Part shown: positions 1 to 6,259 of the stretch, one piece after another
Layout of the letters: each line of letters begins with the position of its first letter
How positions within the stretch are numbered: position 1 is the first letter of the stretch
NCBI GenBank assembly: GCA_028691335.1
Contig: JAQUZK010000056.1
Span: 1-7,841 of the forward strand
Origin: Candidatus Izemoplasmatales bacterium
GTDB taxonomy: Bacteria; Bacillota_I; Bacilli_A; Izemoplasmatales; Hujiaoplasmataceae
Length of the DNA stretch: 7,841 nucleotides
Direction of reading: 5' to 3'
The notes under the pieces: model-generated
Seen by the model: only the letters and a program-made list of their open reading frames with translations
Database searches by the model: none
What the model was told of the DNA's origin: nothing
Program-made: the position numbers and the translations under genes

Positions 1-119
1 TGTTCTAAGGCTTCGTTAATCATTTCTTGAAAGTCTTCTACAATTTCATTAATTTCATAATCAGTTAAATCGGTTTTACTTAACTCAATCTTTAAATCTT
101 CGATATATTTCATTTTCAT
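1..119 (-). CDS. HAAS/DUF1700-like protein, N-terminal fragment
   Basis: Only the first 39 codons are present; the gene runs off the left edge. It begins MKMKYIEDLKIELSK and continues as an acidic amphipathic helix containing EIVEDFQEMINEALE. This resembles the N-terminal helices of HAAS (DUF1700) proteins, helical signalling domains that often follow PadR-type repressors in Bacillota and are usually continued by membrane segments. The start at 119 is chosen because AGGAG lies 6 nt upstream; an in-frame ATG at 113 is a weaker alternative. The start lies inside the end of the PadR gene, with a 35-bp overlap in another frame, so translation is probably coupled and both should share one promoter. 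The family call rests on a short fragment plus the PadR neighbour. Membrane segments cannot be checked here. Confidence 0.7.
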   Translation of the reverse strand, partial: MKMKYIEDLKIELSKTDLTDYEINEIVEDFQEMINEALE

Positions 120-435
120 CTTTCACTCCTTTATTTAAAATATGATATACTCCCCCAATAAATAAATCCCATTCATCTCTTAGTTTTAAATAGTACTCAA
201 AACCTTTTTTTGTAATTTTATAGTATTTCCTCGCGGCTCCTTGATTAGATTCAACAAGAAAGGTGCTAAAGTAACCTTCTTTAGTTAATCTTCTCAATAT
301 AGGATATATTGTGTTTTCATTAACATCAATATGTTTAGAAATACTATCGATTATCTCATATCCATACTTATCTTCTTCTAACATTTCCTTAAGTACACAC
401 AGCTCTATAATTCCTCTTTTAAATTGAGAATTCAT
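85..435 (-). CDS. PadR family transcriptional regulator
   Basis: A 116-residue winged-helix repressor of the short PadR class. Residues 8-60 form the HTH, with YGYEI at 24-28 and recognition-helix sequence NTIYPILRRLTKEGY at 41-55. The wing carries RKYYKITKKG at 69-78. A short C-terminal helix (about 85-102) would form the dimer interface. The ATG at 435 is preferred over a start at 465 because AGGAGG sits 6 nt upstream, and the longer version would begin inside the promoter. The gene ends in TGA and overlaps the downstream HAAS/DUF1700 gene. PadR-HAAS pairs are common in Bacillota and often control envelope proteins; the ligand and target genes here are unknown. A 14-bp palindrome inside its own promoter suggests autorepression. 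The family call is firm, the regulatory role inferred. Confidence 0.92.
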   Translation of the reverse strand: MNSQFKRGIIELCVLKEMLEEDKYGYEIIDSISKHIDVNENTIYPILRRLTKEGYFSTFLVESNQGAARKYYKITKKGFEYYLKLRDEWDLFIGGVYHILNKGVKDENEIYRRFKD

Positions 436-453
436 ATATAACCTCCTGTTATA

Positions 454-482
454 ATCATAACACACTAGTGTGTATTACACAA
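454..482 (-). promoter_or_regulatory. Promoter of the padR-HAAS operon with embedded palindromic operator
   Basis: On the minus strand, TTGTGT (477-482) and TATGAT (454-459) are separated by exactly 17 bp. The perfect 14-bp palindrome ACACACTAGTGTGT (460-473) fills most of that spacer, directly against the -10 box. A dimeric repressor bound there would block RNA polymerase, so the adjacent PadR protein is the natural candidate. The predicted transcript start (about 447) lies almost on the ribosome site, giving an unusually short leader of about 12 nt. The exact start is therefore uncertain. Confidence 0.65.
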
Positions 483-485
483 TAT

Positions 486-521
486 ATAAAAGAAAAAAAG
501 AGAGTTTTTTTAAACTCTCTT
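486..521 (-). terminator. Rho-independent terminator of rpoE
   Basis: A perfect 10-bp stem (498-507 pairing with 512-521, AAGAGAGTTT / AAACTCTCTT) with a 4-nt loop. On the minus strand it is followed by a T-rich run (497-486). The stem begins within the rpoE stop codon. It separates rpoE transcription from the padR unit downstream. Confidence 0.88.
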
Positions 522-1155
522 ATTCATCATACATTTTTTCGTAATCATCCATGTATTCATTGTATTCTTCATCATCAAATTCTTCTTCGTCTTCTTCAAC
601 ATCGTAAGTGAACTCTTCTTCATCGTCGAATTCTAGTTCTTCTTCTTCCTCTTCAAACTCATCGAACAAGCTTTCATCATCATCTTCAGAGAAGTCTTCA
701 ATAAATTCTTCTTCCAAATCATCATCTATATCATCGTCTTCAATATCTTCGTCATCATAGTCTTTTTCATATATAGAATCGTCATCTTCATCTTCTTCAA
801 CATCGACTTCATCTTCTTCATCTTCTTCATCTACGTCAAATTCATCAAGGTCATCATATTGTGATAATTCTTCTTCGTAATCTGGATACTCATCATAATA
901 AGCGCCGTCTTTATCCCATAAATCAATGGCTTGTCGACCTTTGATATCCCACTCATCATCACCAACGTAAATAAACTTAGCTGAAAGAATAAAGTCTGCG
1001 TAAACTTGGGAAATCATTTCTAATTTCGATTCCTCTGAGATTTCTTTCTCTTCGGCAATTCGATCGTATATTTCCATAAATGTCATGGCTTTATTGTTTT
1101 CTTTCAATATTAAGTTAGCTAGTTCCATGATTGACATGTTTTTTCTATCTGTCAT
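520..1155 (-). CDS. rpoE: DNA-directed RNA polymerase delta subunit
   Basis: A 211-residue accessory subunit of RNA polymerase, cytoplasmic. In Bacillota, delta promotes polymerase recycling and makes transcription more sensitive to initiating nucleotide levels. Residues 8-75 form the HARE-HTH domain (MSIMELANLILKEN; GDDEWDIKGR at 65-74). Residues about 85-211 are an extremely acidic, presumably disordered tail of Asp/Glu with a few Tyr and Phe. Only two lysines occur in that tail (131 and 207). The basic lysine stretch that Bacillus subtilis delta has between domain and tail is not visible. The protein is also longer than the roughly 170 residues of the Bacillus protein, the excess being in the tail. 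The start at 1155 has GGATGG 6 nt upstream; the ATG for Met7 is an alternative. It has its own promoter and a strong terminator. Confidence 0.94.
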   Translation of the reverse strand: MTDRKNMSIMELANLILKENNKAMTFMEIYDRIAEEKEISEESKLEMISQVYADFILSAKFIYVGDDEWDIKGRQAIDLWDKDGAYYDEYPDYEEELSQYDDLDEFDVDEEDEEDEVDVEEDEDDDSIYEKDYDDEDIEDDDIDDDLEEEFIEDFSEDDDESLFDEFEEEEEELEFDDEEEFTYDVEEDEEEFDDEEYNEYMDDYEKMYDE

Positions 1156-1203
1156 TTATAACCATCCAATCCAAAAATTTTATTCTATATTTATGCTTTA
1201 CAT

Positions 1204-1232
1204 ATTATATAGCAAAGCAAAAAATAATACAA
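1204..1232 (-). promoter_or_regulatory. Predicted rpoE promoter
   Basis: On the minus strand TTGTAT (1227-1232), a 17-bp spacer and a consensus TATAAT (1204-1209) fit a housekeeping sigma factor. The leader to the rpoE ATG would be about 42 nt. The -10 box lies inside a 6-bp inverted repeat, TGCTTT/AAAGCA (1194-1199 and 1214-1219), whose significance is unclear. Confidence 0.7.
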
Positions 1233-1253
1233 GTAAATATTTTTAAAAACTTT

Positions 1254-2939
1254 TTACAAGTGTTCATAATCATCGTGATGATAAGAAAAATCTTTATTTA
1301 TTACATTTATAGCCATATTATTGCAGTGATCTCCGATTCTTTCTATATTAGAAAGGATGTCAACATAAAACCCTGCATTAATTTCTTCACATGATCTGTC
1401 ATTGATTCTATTAATATGATTTTTCCTGTATTCTTTAACAAGCCTATCTAATTCTTCTTCAGTCTTTGTAACTTCAATAGCTACTGCTAAATTATCTTCA
1501 AAATAAGCTCTTGTTGATTTTTCTAGTTGACTTCTAATTATTGAAAACAAATTAAGTAATTCTTCTTTTGTTTTCTTATGCATAGTTAATTTTTTTTCTT
1601 TTCTTTCTTGGAAGAATTCAAATAAGTTATCAAAATGATCACCAATACGTTCAAGGTCTGTTATGGTATCAATATTTTTAGCTACTCTTTGAATTTGCGC
1701 TTCACTTAAATCATTAGCGCCTATATCCACCAAGTAATTATGAATTTTATCATCCATAGAATCTAGCATCTCTTCACATTGGTTTCCTAGTTCTATAGCT
1801 TTATCATCATTTTCAAAAGCATAATTATAACTAAACTCAAGCATACCACGAGTTACATTAGCCATGTTCATCATTGCTTTTTTAACATTCTCTAGAGCTA
1901 AATCAGGTGATGATTTTAATAATAGTTTATCGAGGACGACTTCATCCATTTCAATTTCGTCTTTAGATGGAATAATCTTGCTGACAAGCCAAACCATTTG
2001 TTTAACAAACCAAAATAAAATTAGTACCGTCATGATGTTAAAACAGACATGTGCTAAAGAAATCGTGAACTTGTCAATAGTAGGATCAATTCCTATAATA
2101 TTAGATAACCAAGTAATAAACTCTGTATAAGGTTTAAGTAATATGAAGAATACTACCGTACCAAAAGTATTAAATAAAACGTGGATTAATGCAGTTCTTT
2201 TTGCGCTTGAAGTTCCTCCAACAGAAGCCATAATTGAAGTTACTGTTGTTCCAATGTTATCACCTAAAACAATTGCAGTAGCTCCGATTAGAGTCATTCC
2301 TCCGGTTGAATATAATTGTTGTAGAATACCTATAGTAGCGCTTGATGATTGGATAATAGCTGTAGTTAAAACCCCTACAATTACTCCTAAAATTGGTGTA
2401 TCTCCAACGCTATGCAACATACTTGCAAACTGTGGTAACTCAGCTAAAGTTTTAAGAGCTCCACCCATTGTATCTAATCCAAAAAACAACATCCCGAATC
2501 CAAAAATAACTCTACCTAACTGTTGAACTTTTTTTCTCTTAAAAAAGAATATTAAAATCGCTCCAAGAAACATAATAGGCATTGCATATGATCCGATATC
2601 TAAACTTATCAATACTGATGTGAAAGTAGTACCTATATTAGCTCCGAAAATAACTCCGACTGCTTGTGGTAAAGTCATCAATCCAGCTCTTACTAATCCA
2701 ACAACAAGCGCACTAGTTGCGCTGGATGATTGGATTAAAGCTGTTAACAAAATCCCTACAAAAATCCCCTTAAGTGGCGTATTTGTAGTTTTTTCTAAAA
2801 ATAGTTTTAACTTTGATCCCGCTAGCTTCTTTAACGCATCGCTCATTAAGTTAATTCCATAGAGGAAAATTCCTAGTCCTCCAACAATTAAAAAAGCTGT
2901 TTCTGTCCATCCTGAAATTTCCAAAAATCTAATCGGCAT
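1254..2939 (-). CDS. Na+/phosphate cotransporter family protein with PhoU-like C-terminus
   Basis: A 561-residue integral membrane protein of the Na/Pi-cotransporter (NptA/SLC34-like) family, predicted to import phosphate with sodium. Two homologous membrane repeats are visible. Each has a QSSSAT motif (70-75 and 197-202) followed by G-(A/D)-N-I-G-T-T (99-105 and 226-232), the paired signature of the family. Hydrophobic segments run from about residue 13 to 318. Residues about 345-550 are helical and PhoU-like, with two ERIGDH motifs (430-435 and 533-538) of the type that binds metal in PhoU. This membrane-plus-PhoU layout is usual for bacterial members, so the fusion is not novel. The substrate is phosphate by homology only; some relatives are poorly characterised. 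GGGGAG lies 6 nt before the ATG at 2939. No convincing terminator follows, so some read-through into rpoE is possible. Confidence 0.93.
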   Translation of the reverse strand: MPIRFLEISGWTETAFLIVGGLGIFLYGINLMSDALKKLAGSKLKLFLEKTTNTPLKGIFVGILLTALIQSSSATSALVVGLVRAGLMTLPQAVGVIFGANIGTTFTSVLISLDIGSYAMPIMFLGAILIFFFKRKKVQQLGRVIFGFGMLFFGLDTMGGALKTLAELPQFASMLHSVGDTPILGVIVGVLTTAIIQSSSATIGILQQLYSTGGMTLIGATAIVLGDNIGTTVTSIMASVGGTSSAKRTALIHVLFNTFGTVVFFILLKPYTEFITWLSNIIGIDPTIDKFTISLAHVCFNIMTVLILFWFVKQMVWLVSKIIPSKDEIEMDEVVLDKLLLKSSPDLALENVKKAMMNMANVTRGMLEFSYNYAFENDDKAIELGNQCEEMLDSMDDKIHNYLVDIGANDLSEAQIQRVAKNIDTITDLERIGDHFDNLFEFFQERKEKKLTMHKKTKEELLNLFSIIRSQLEKSTRAYFEDNLAVAIEVTKTEEELDRLVKEYRKNHINRINDRSCEEINAGFYVDILSNIERIGDHCNNMAINVINKDFSYHHDDYEHL

Positions 2940-2979
2940 TTCTGTCTCCCCTAAAAAGATAGATTTAAAAACCGAACTT

Positions 2980-3007
2980 ATTATATCAAATCAACTAAAA
3001 ATTACAA
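2980..3007 (-). promoter_or_regulatory. Predicted promoter of the Na/Pi cotransporter gene
   Basis: In the 85-bp gap after the DHH operon, the minus strand shows TTGTAA (3002-3007), a 16-bp spacer and TATAAT (2980-2985). The leader to the ATG at 2939 would be about 34 nt. No convincing terminator of the DHH operon lies in this gap, so transcription from upstream may also continue into the transporter gene. Confidence 0.6.
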
Positions 3008-3024
3008 GCGTTAATTTCAGATTA

Positions 3025-3978
3025 TTACAAGTTACCTTTATATGCTTTTACTAATTCATCTGCATCTTTCAATAACTCTTCTGTTTTATCCCATGTTCCA
3101 AGGTTGGCACCACACGCCTGGGCGTGTCCTCCGCCATTATATTTGTTGGCTAATTCGTTAATAGCTGGCCCTTTTGATCTTAATCTAGCTCTAACAATAT
3201 TGTTTTCATACTCAGCGAATAGAATCCAAACCGGACAGTCTTCAAGCGTTGATAACTCATTTACCAAAGATGTTGCTTCTTCTAATGAAACATCAAATCT
3301 TTCAATAACATCAGGAGTCATTTTAATGTAAGCAACTCCATTTTCAGTTTTTTGAAAGTTCAACAATACATATCCTTGCAACTTCATTAAACTTTCAGAT
3401 TTTTGGCTTAATCTCGTTAGTATGTCTACAAAATCTAAACCGTAATTTAATAGATGTGCTACCGCTATAAATGTATCACCAGTAACTGATCTAAATCTAA
3501 ATCTTCCTGTATCAGTGACAATTCCTGTGTATAAGGCTTTAGCAGCTTCCATATTCAATTTTAGTTCTTCTTGGAACTGTAAGTAGAACTCCAAGATAAT
3601 TTGTGCTGTAGCTGGCCTTGTTGTATCAACATACATTAAATCGCCATATTCTTCGATTGGAATATGATGATCAATTTTTATAACATATTTTGCTAAATTA
3701 AACCTTTGATCAGATACTCTGTCTTTTGAAGCTGTATCAACTACAATTGATAAAGCGTCTTTAAACATATCATCTTCGATAATATCTGGCGTTCCAACAA
3801 AATCTACATATTCAGCTGATTCACCTACAACGTAAACATCCTTTTCTGGAAATGATTCTTTAATAATATTTTTTAAACCAAAACCGGCTCCATAGCAGTC
3901 TCCATCAGGTCTAATATGCATGTGAATTATTATTCTATTAAATTCCTTTATTTTTTCTAATATTTGTTCTTGTATCAT
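3025..3978 (-). CDS. nrnA: DHH/DHHA1 phosphoesterase, NrnA-like (second gene of pair)
   Basis: A 317-residue cytoplasmic DHH-family phosphoesterase. NrnA-type enzymes degrade RNA oligonucleotides of a few nucleotides and dephosphorylate pAp; some relatives act on pApA from c-di-AMP. All metal-binding motifs are visible: HIRPDGD (21-27), D81 in VVDT, DHH (103-105) and DTGRF (156-160). The C-terminal DHHA1 domain carries RARLRSKG (263-270) and NGGGHAQACG (281-290), which binds the substrate. The segment after the first motif reads CYGAGFGL instead of the commoner AYGSQ-GL. The start at 3978 lies 3 bp after the stop of the paralogous gene upstream, with AAGGAG inside that gene's end, so the two are co-transcribed and likely translationally coupled. 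The family is certain; the preferred substrate is not readable from sequence. Confidence 0.92.
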   Translation of the reverse strand: MIQEQILEKIKEFNRIIIHMHIRPDGDCYGAGFGLKNIIKESFPEKDVYVVGESAEYVDFVGTPDIIEDDMFKDALSIVVDTASKDRVSDQRFNLAKYVIKIDHHIPIEEYGDLMYVDTTRPATAQIILEFYLQFQEELKLNMEAAKALYTGIVTDTGRFRFRSVTGDTFIAVAHLLNYGLDFVDILTRLSQKSESLMKLQGYVLLNFQKTENGVAYIKMTPDVIERFDVSLEEATSLVNELSTLEDCPVWILFAEYENNIVRARLRSKGPAINELANKYNGGGHAQACGANLGTWDKTEELLKDADELVKAYKGNL

Positions 3979-3981
3979 CTT

Positions 3982-4920
3982 TTATCTCTCCTTAGCTAAT
4001 TTATTTAAATCTTTTATTATTTTATCTACTTCTTCCCAGGTTTCAACACTACATCCGCAAGCATATAGATGTCCACCGCCTCCATACTTTTTAGCAATAT
4101 CTAAAACTGGTTTATTTCTTGATCTAAGCTCACAAAAAATTCTTTCGGAAGCGGAGTCGTATGTGAAATTAGCCCATATAGGTATCTCTTTTATACCGCT
4201 CATCTGTCCAACTAAACCTCGACTAACAAAATTGGTGTCCAAATTATATTTTTCGATAAACTCTTTTTTATTTTTACGATAAGCAACATTCTCTTTAGTA
4301 ATCTTTACTGAATTAAAGAAAATATTCTTGATTTGCTTATTTTCAATCGATTCTAAGTATATTAAATCATGTATTTCTTGAATATTTATTCCTTTATCTA
4401 ATAAAACAGCTGCAGTTCTTAAAGTATTCGCTGTAGTTGAATTATACATAAATCTACCAGTGTCGCCGATTATTCCCATATATAAAGCTCTTGCGCTATC
4501 TTTAGTAATTTCAAATCCAAGTTGTATTAGTAAATTTGTGACCATCTCAGCGGTAGATGAACTCTCTGTATCTCTAATATAATAGTCGCTATCAACATCA
4601 ATCATATTTCTATGATGATCTATAAAAACAATTTTTTTGTTATGTATATAATCTTCTTCATTTAGCATCTGTTTAGCAACGGTATCAAGAACAAATACTA
4701 AAGATTCTTTCTTAATATCGTCATCAACTTTATCCATTTCTTGAAAAAAGTTTAAACTATTTGTATCCCCGATTGCGTAAATTTTTTTCTCTGGAAATCT
4801 TGCTTTTAAAGCATAATAAAGGCCAAATTGCGAACCGTATGCATCTAAATCTGGATTTTTATGTCTAGCAATAACAATGGAGTCAAAATCTTTTATAAGA
4901 TTATAAATTTCTCTTTCCAT
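3982..4920 (-). CDS. nrnA: DHH/DHHA1 phosphoesterase, NrnA-like (first gene of pair)
   Basis: A 312-residue paralogue of the next gene with the same domain order. Motifs: HKNPDLDAYGSQ (20-31), D79 in VLDT, DHH (101-103), DTGRF (153-157), and in the DHHA1 domain ELRSRNK (264-270) and GGGGHLYACG (280-289). Its first motif is closer than its neighbour's to that of Bacillus NrnA. All catalytic metal ligands are present in both, so neither copy looks inactive. The expected role is nanoRNA and/or pAp hydrolysis in the cytoplasm. The start at 4920 is preferred over one at 4962: AGGAG lies 5 nt upstream, and the earlier ATG falls inside a likely -10 box. Which of the two copies does which job (nanoRNA, pAp, pApA) cannot be told from sequence. 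Tandem or multiple NrnA-like proteins are known in mollicutes. Confidence 0.92.
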   Translation of the reverse strand: MEREIYNLIKDFDSIVIARHKNPDLDAYGSQFGLYYALKARFPEKKIYAIGDTNSLNFFQEMDKVDDDIKKESLVFVLDTVAKQMLNEEDYIHNKKIVFIDHHRNMIDVDSDYYIRDTESSSTAEMVTNLLIQLGFEITKDSARALYMGIIGDTGRFMYNSTTANTLRTAAVLLDKGINIQEIHDLIYLESIENKQIKNIFFNSVKITKENVAYRKNKKEFIEKYNLDTNFVSRGLVGQMSGIKEIPIWANFTYDSASERIFCELRSRNKPVLDIAKKYGGGGHLYACGCSVETWEEVDKIIKDLNKLAKER

Positions 4921-4952
4921 ATTTTCTCCTAAATTATTAGTTTTAACATTAC

Positions 4953-4963
4953 ATTTTATCATA
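4953..4963 (-). promoter_or_regulatory. Predicted -10 region of the DHH operon
   Basis: The minus strand reads TATGATAAAAT over these positions, offering two overlapping -10 boxes (TATGAT 4958-4963, TAAAAT 4953-4958). No good -35 box is seen. The leader to the ATG at 4920 would be about 30 nt, similar to other genes in the window. It lies in the 165-bp divergent region shared with the first nuclease gene. Confidence 0.4.
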
Positions 4964-5018
4964 TTTATAAACTATAATCTATTCATTTGATTAAATATAA
5001 ACTGAGTTTTATTAATTC

Positions 5019-5054
5019 TTTATGAAACACTCTCAATATGTTATAATATGAGAG
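5019..5054 (+). promoter_or_regulatory. Predicted promoter of first nuclease lipoprotein, with inverted repeat around the -10
   Basis: TATAAT at 5042-5047 has only a weak -35 candidate, TTTATG (5019-5024), 17 bp upstream. The -10 box sits inside an inverted repeat, CTCTCA (5030-5035) and TGAGAG (5049-5054). This extends to ten pairs (CTCTCAATAT / ATATGAGAG) if one extra A is bulged. A weak -35 with an inverted repeat covering the -10 and start site suggests a regulated promoter. AGAGGT (5072-5077) is the ribosome site, 8 nt before the ATG. Confidence 0.55.
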
Positions 5055-5085
5055 CACAAAATATATAAAGTAGAGGTATTATATT

Positions 5086-6156
5086 ATGAAACTAAAAAAA
5101 TTATTAATAGTATTAATAATGATTATCTTCTCGTTTACAGTGATAAGTTGTGCTCAAGAAACATCATCTACGACAGCTTCAAACTCCACAACTACAACCA
5201 AAGAGATAACAACTACTATTACTACAACTCAGACATCAATTTCCACTTCTATTTCTACCTCACAAGTTTTTGAGGGAATAGAGGTTACAGAAGTTAAAAA
5301 GACAGAGTATGAGTATAATGAAGATTTTGACAAGGACAGTATTACTGTTATTATAACATTAGCAAACGGTCAACAAATGTCTTTAAGAAATGATATGTAT
5401 TCAATCAGTGGTTTTGATTCTTCTATTCCGGGAGAAACTACAGTCACAGTAACCTACGAACAATATCAAGACACTTTTATAGTTACTATTCTTCCTGTAC
5501 AAGGTATTGAAATAACTATGCCCTACTATCTAAGCGCGAGCGGTCTCGCTGGTAATGCTTTGTTTTTAGAATTAAGAGAAATTATTAATGAAGGTTTTAG
5601 TCCTGTGTCTTATGGAGAGTCAAGATATATACTTGATGAAACAGACAAAGACCCTAATAATCCTAATAATATTATTTTAGTGTATTTAGGAACCTCAATA
5701 AGTGGTGAATGGGATGCTGGAGCTACTTGGAATAGAGAACATGTTTGGCCACAATCGCTTTTAGGACTGTCAGTCGACAATCCTGATAAAAACATGGGTT
5801 CTGATTTGCAAAATTTAAAGCCAGCAAATCCTAGTGAAAACACTTCTAGAAGTAATAGATATTATGATAATATATCTGTTGGTGGATTGTCTTATGAACC
5901 TAGAGATGAAGTAAAAGGCGATTTAGCTAGAATTTTACTTTATATGTGGACAATGTATGATGTTTTAGAATTAGTTGATTACGATCCAAATACATATCAA
6001 ATGGCATTATTAAGCGTTTTGCTACAGTGGCATGAAATAGATCCAGTTGATGATTTTGAAAGAAATAGAAATGAAGTTATATATTCTTATCAAAAAAACA
6101 GAAATCCATATATTGATTACCCTGAATTTGTTGATTTAATATGGGGAGAAAATTAA
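5086..6156 (+). CDS. Surface lipoprotein nuclease, endonuclease I family (first copy)
   Basis: A 356-residue predicted lipoprotein. A basic N-terminus (MKLKK) and hydrophobic core lead to the lipobox VISC with the lipidated Cys22, so it should be anchored to the outer face of the membrane. Residues 23-62 form a Ser/Thr-rich spacer. Residues about 63-138 match bacterial Ig-like group 3 domains (YSISGFDSSIPGETTVTVTY). Residues about 145-356 are an endonuclease I (EndA/Vvn/Bsn-like) domain, a non-specific DNase/RNase fold using one metal ion. WNREHVWPQS (215-224) holds the presumed catalytic His219. SDLQNLKPANPS and ENTSRSN (251-257) hold the presumed metal-binding Asn. The C-terminal DPVDDFERNRNE and NRNPYIDYPEF blocks are typical of the Bacillus branch. 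DNA versus RNA preference cannot be read. The likely role is cutting environmental nucleic acids. It is a paralogue of the next gene. Confidence 0.92.
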   Translation: MKLKKLLIVLIMIIFSFTVISCAQETSSTTASNSTTTTKEITTTITTTQTSISTSISTSQVFEGIEVTEVKKTEYEYNEDFDKDSITVIITLANGQQMSLRNDMYSISGFDSSIPGETTVTVTYEQYQDTFIVTILPVQGIEITMPYYLSASGLAGNALFLELREIINEGFSPVSYGESRYILDETDKDPNNPNNIILVYLGTSISGEWDAGATWNREHVWPQSLLGLSVDNPDKNMGSDLQNLKPANPSENTSRSNRYYDNISVGGLSYEPRDEVKGDLARILLYMWTMYDVLELVDYDPNTYQMALLSVLLQWHEIDPVDDFERNRNEVIYSYQKNRNPYIDYPEFVDLIWGEN

Positions 6157-6179
6157 GAAGTCAAGAGACTTCTTTTTTT
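6155..6179 (+). terminator. Rho-independent terminator after first nuclease gene
   Basis: A perfect 8-bp stem AAGAAGTC / GACTTCTT (6155-6162 with 6167-6174), a 4-nt loop, then TTTTT. It starts in the stop codon and separates transcription of the two nuclease genes. Confidence 0.85.
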
Positions 6180-6217
6180 CTTGATTTATTATGCTAGTTT
6201 TTATTTTAAAGATGGGT

Positions 6218-6223
6218 TATAAT
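6218..6223 (+). promoter_or_regulatory. Predicted -10 box of second nuclease gene
   Basis: A consensus TATAAT preceded by GGGT, about 36 nt before the ATG at 6260. The -35 region (TAGTTT at 6195-6200) is poor. Unlike the first copy, no inverted repeat surrounds the -10, so the two copies may be controlled differently. Confidence 0.5.
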
Positions 6224-6259
6224 AATTAAGCAAAAAAATTTATATATTTGGAGATTAAT

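Noticed and set aside
590..880. Triplet-rich tract as a DNA repeat or CRISPR-like element
   Set aside because: It is explained as Asp/Glu codons of the delta subunit tail; there are no regular repeat-spacer units.
1254..2939. PhoU-like tail as a novel transporter fusion
   Set aside because: Na/Pi cotransporter proteins with C-terminal PhoU-like domains are a common bacterial architecture.
2980..3020. Pho box upstream of the phosphate transporter gene
   Set aside because: TTAACG and TTGTAA occur, but not as TTAACA-type direct repeats with 11-bp spacing, so PhoP control is not supported.
1131..3331. Several plus-strand open frames (1131-1394, 1864-2130, 2143-2526, 2620-2862, 3104-3331)
   Set aside because: They lie opposite or across well-supported minus-strand genes (rpoE, Na/Pi cotransporter, DHH), have no ribosome sites of note and no recognisable domains; they are antisense shadows.
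4918..4962. Longer DHH protein starting at 4962
   Set aside because: That ATG overlaps a likely -10 box, and the extra 14 residues encode the AGGAG site of the ATG at 4920.
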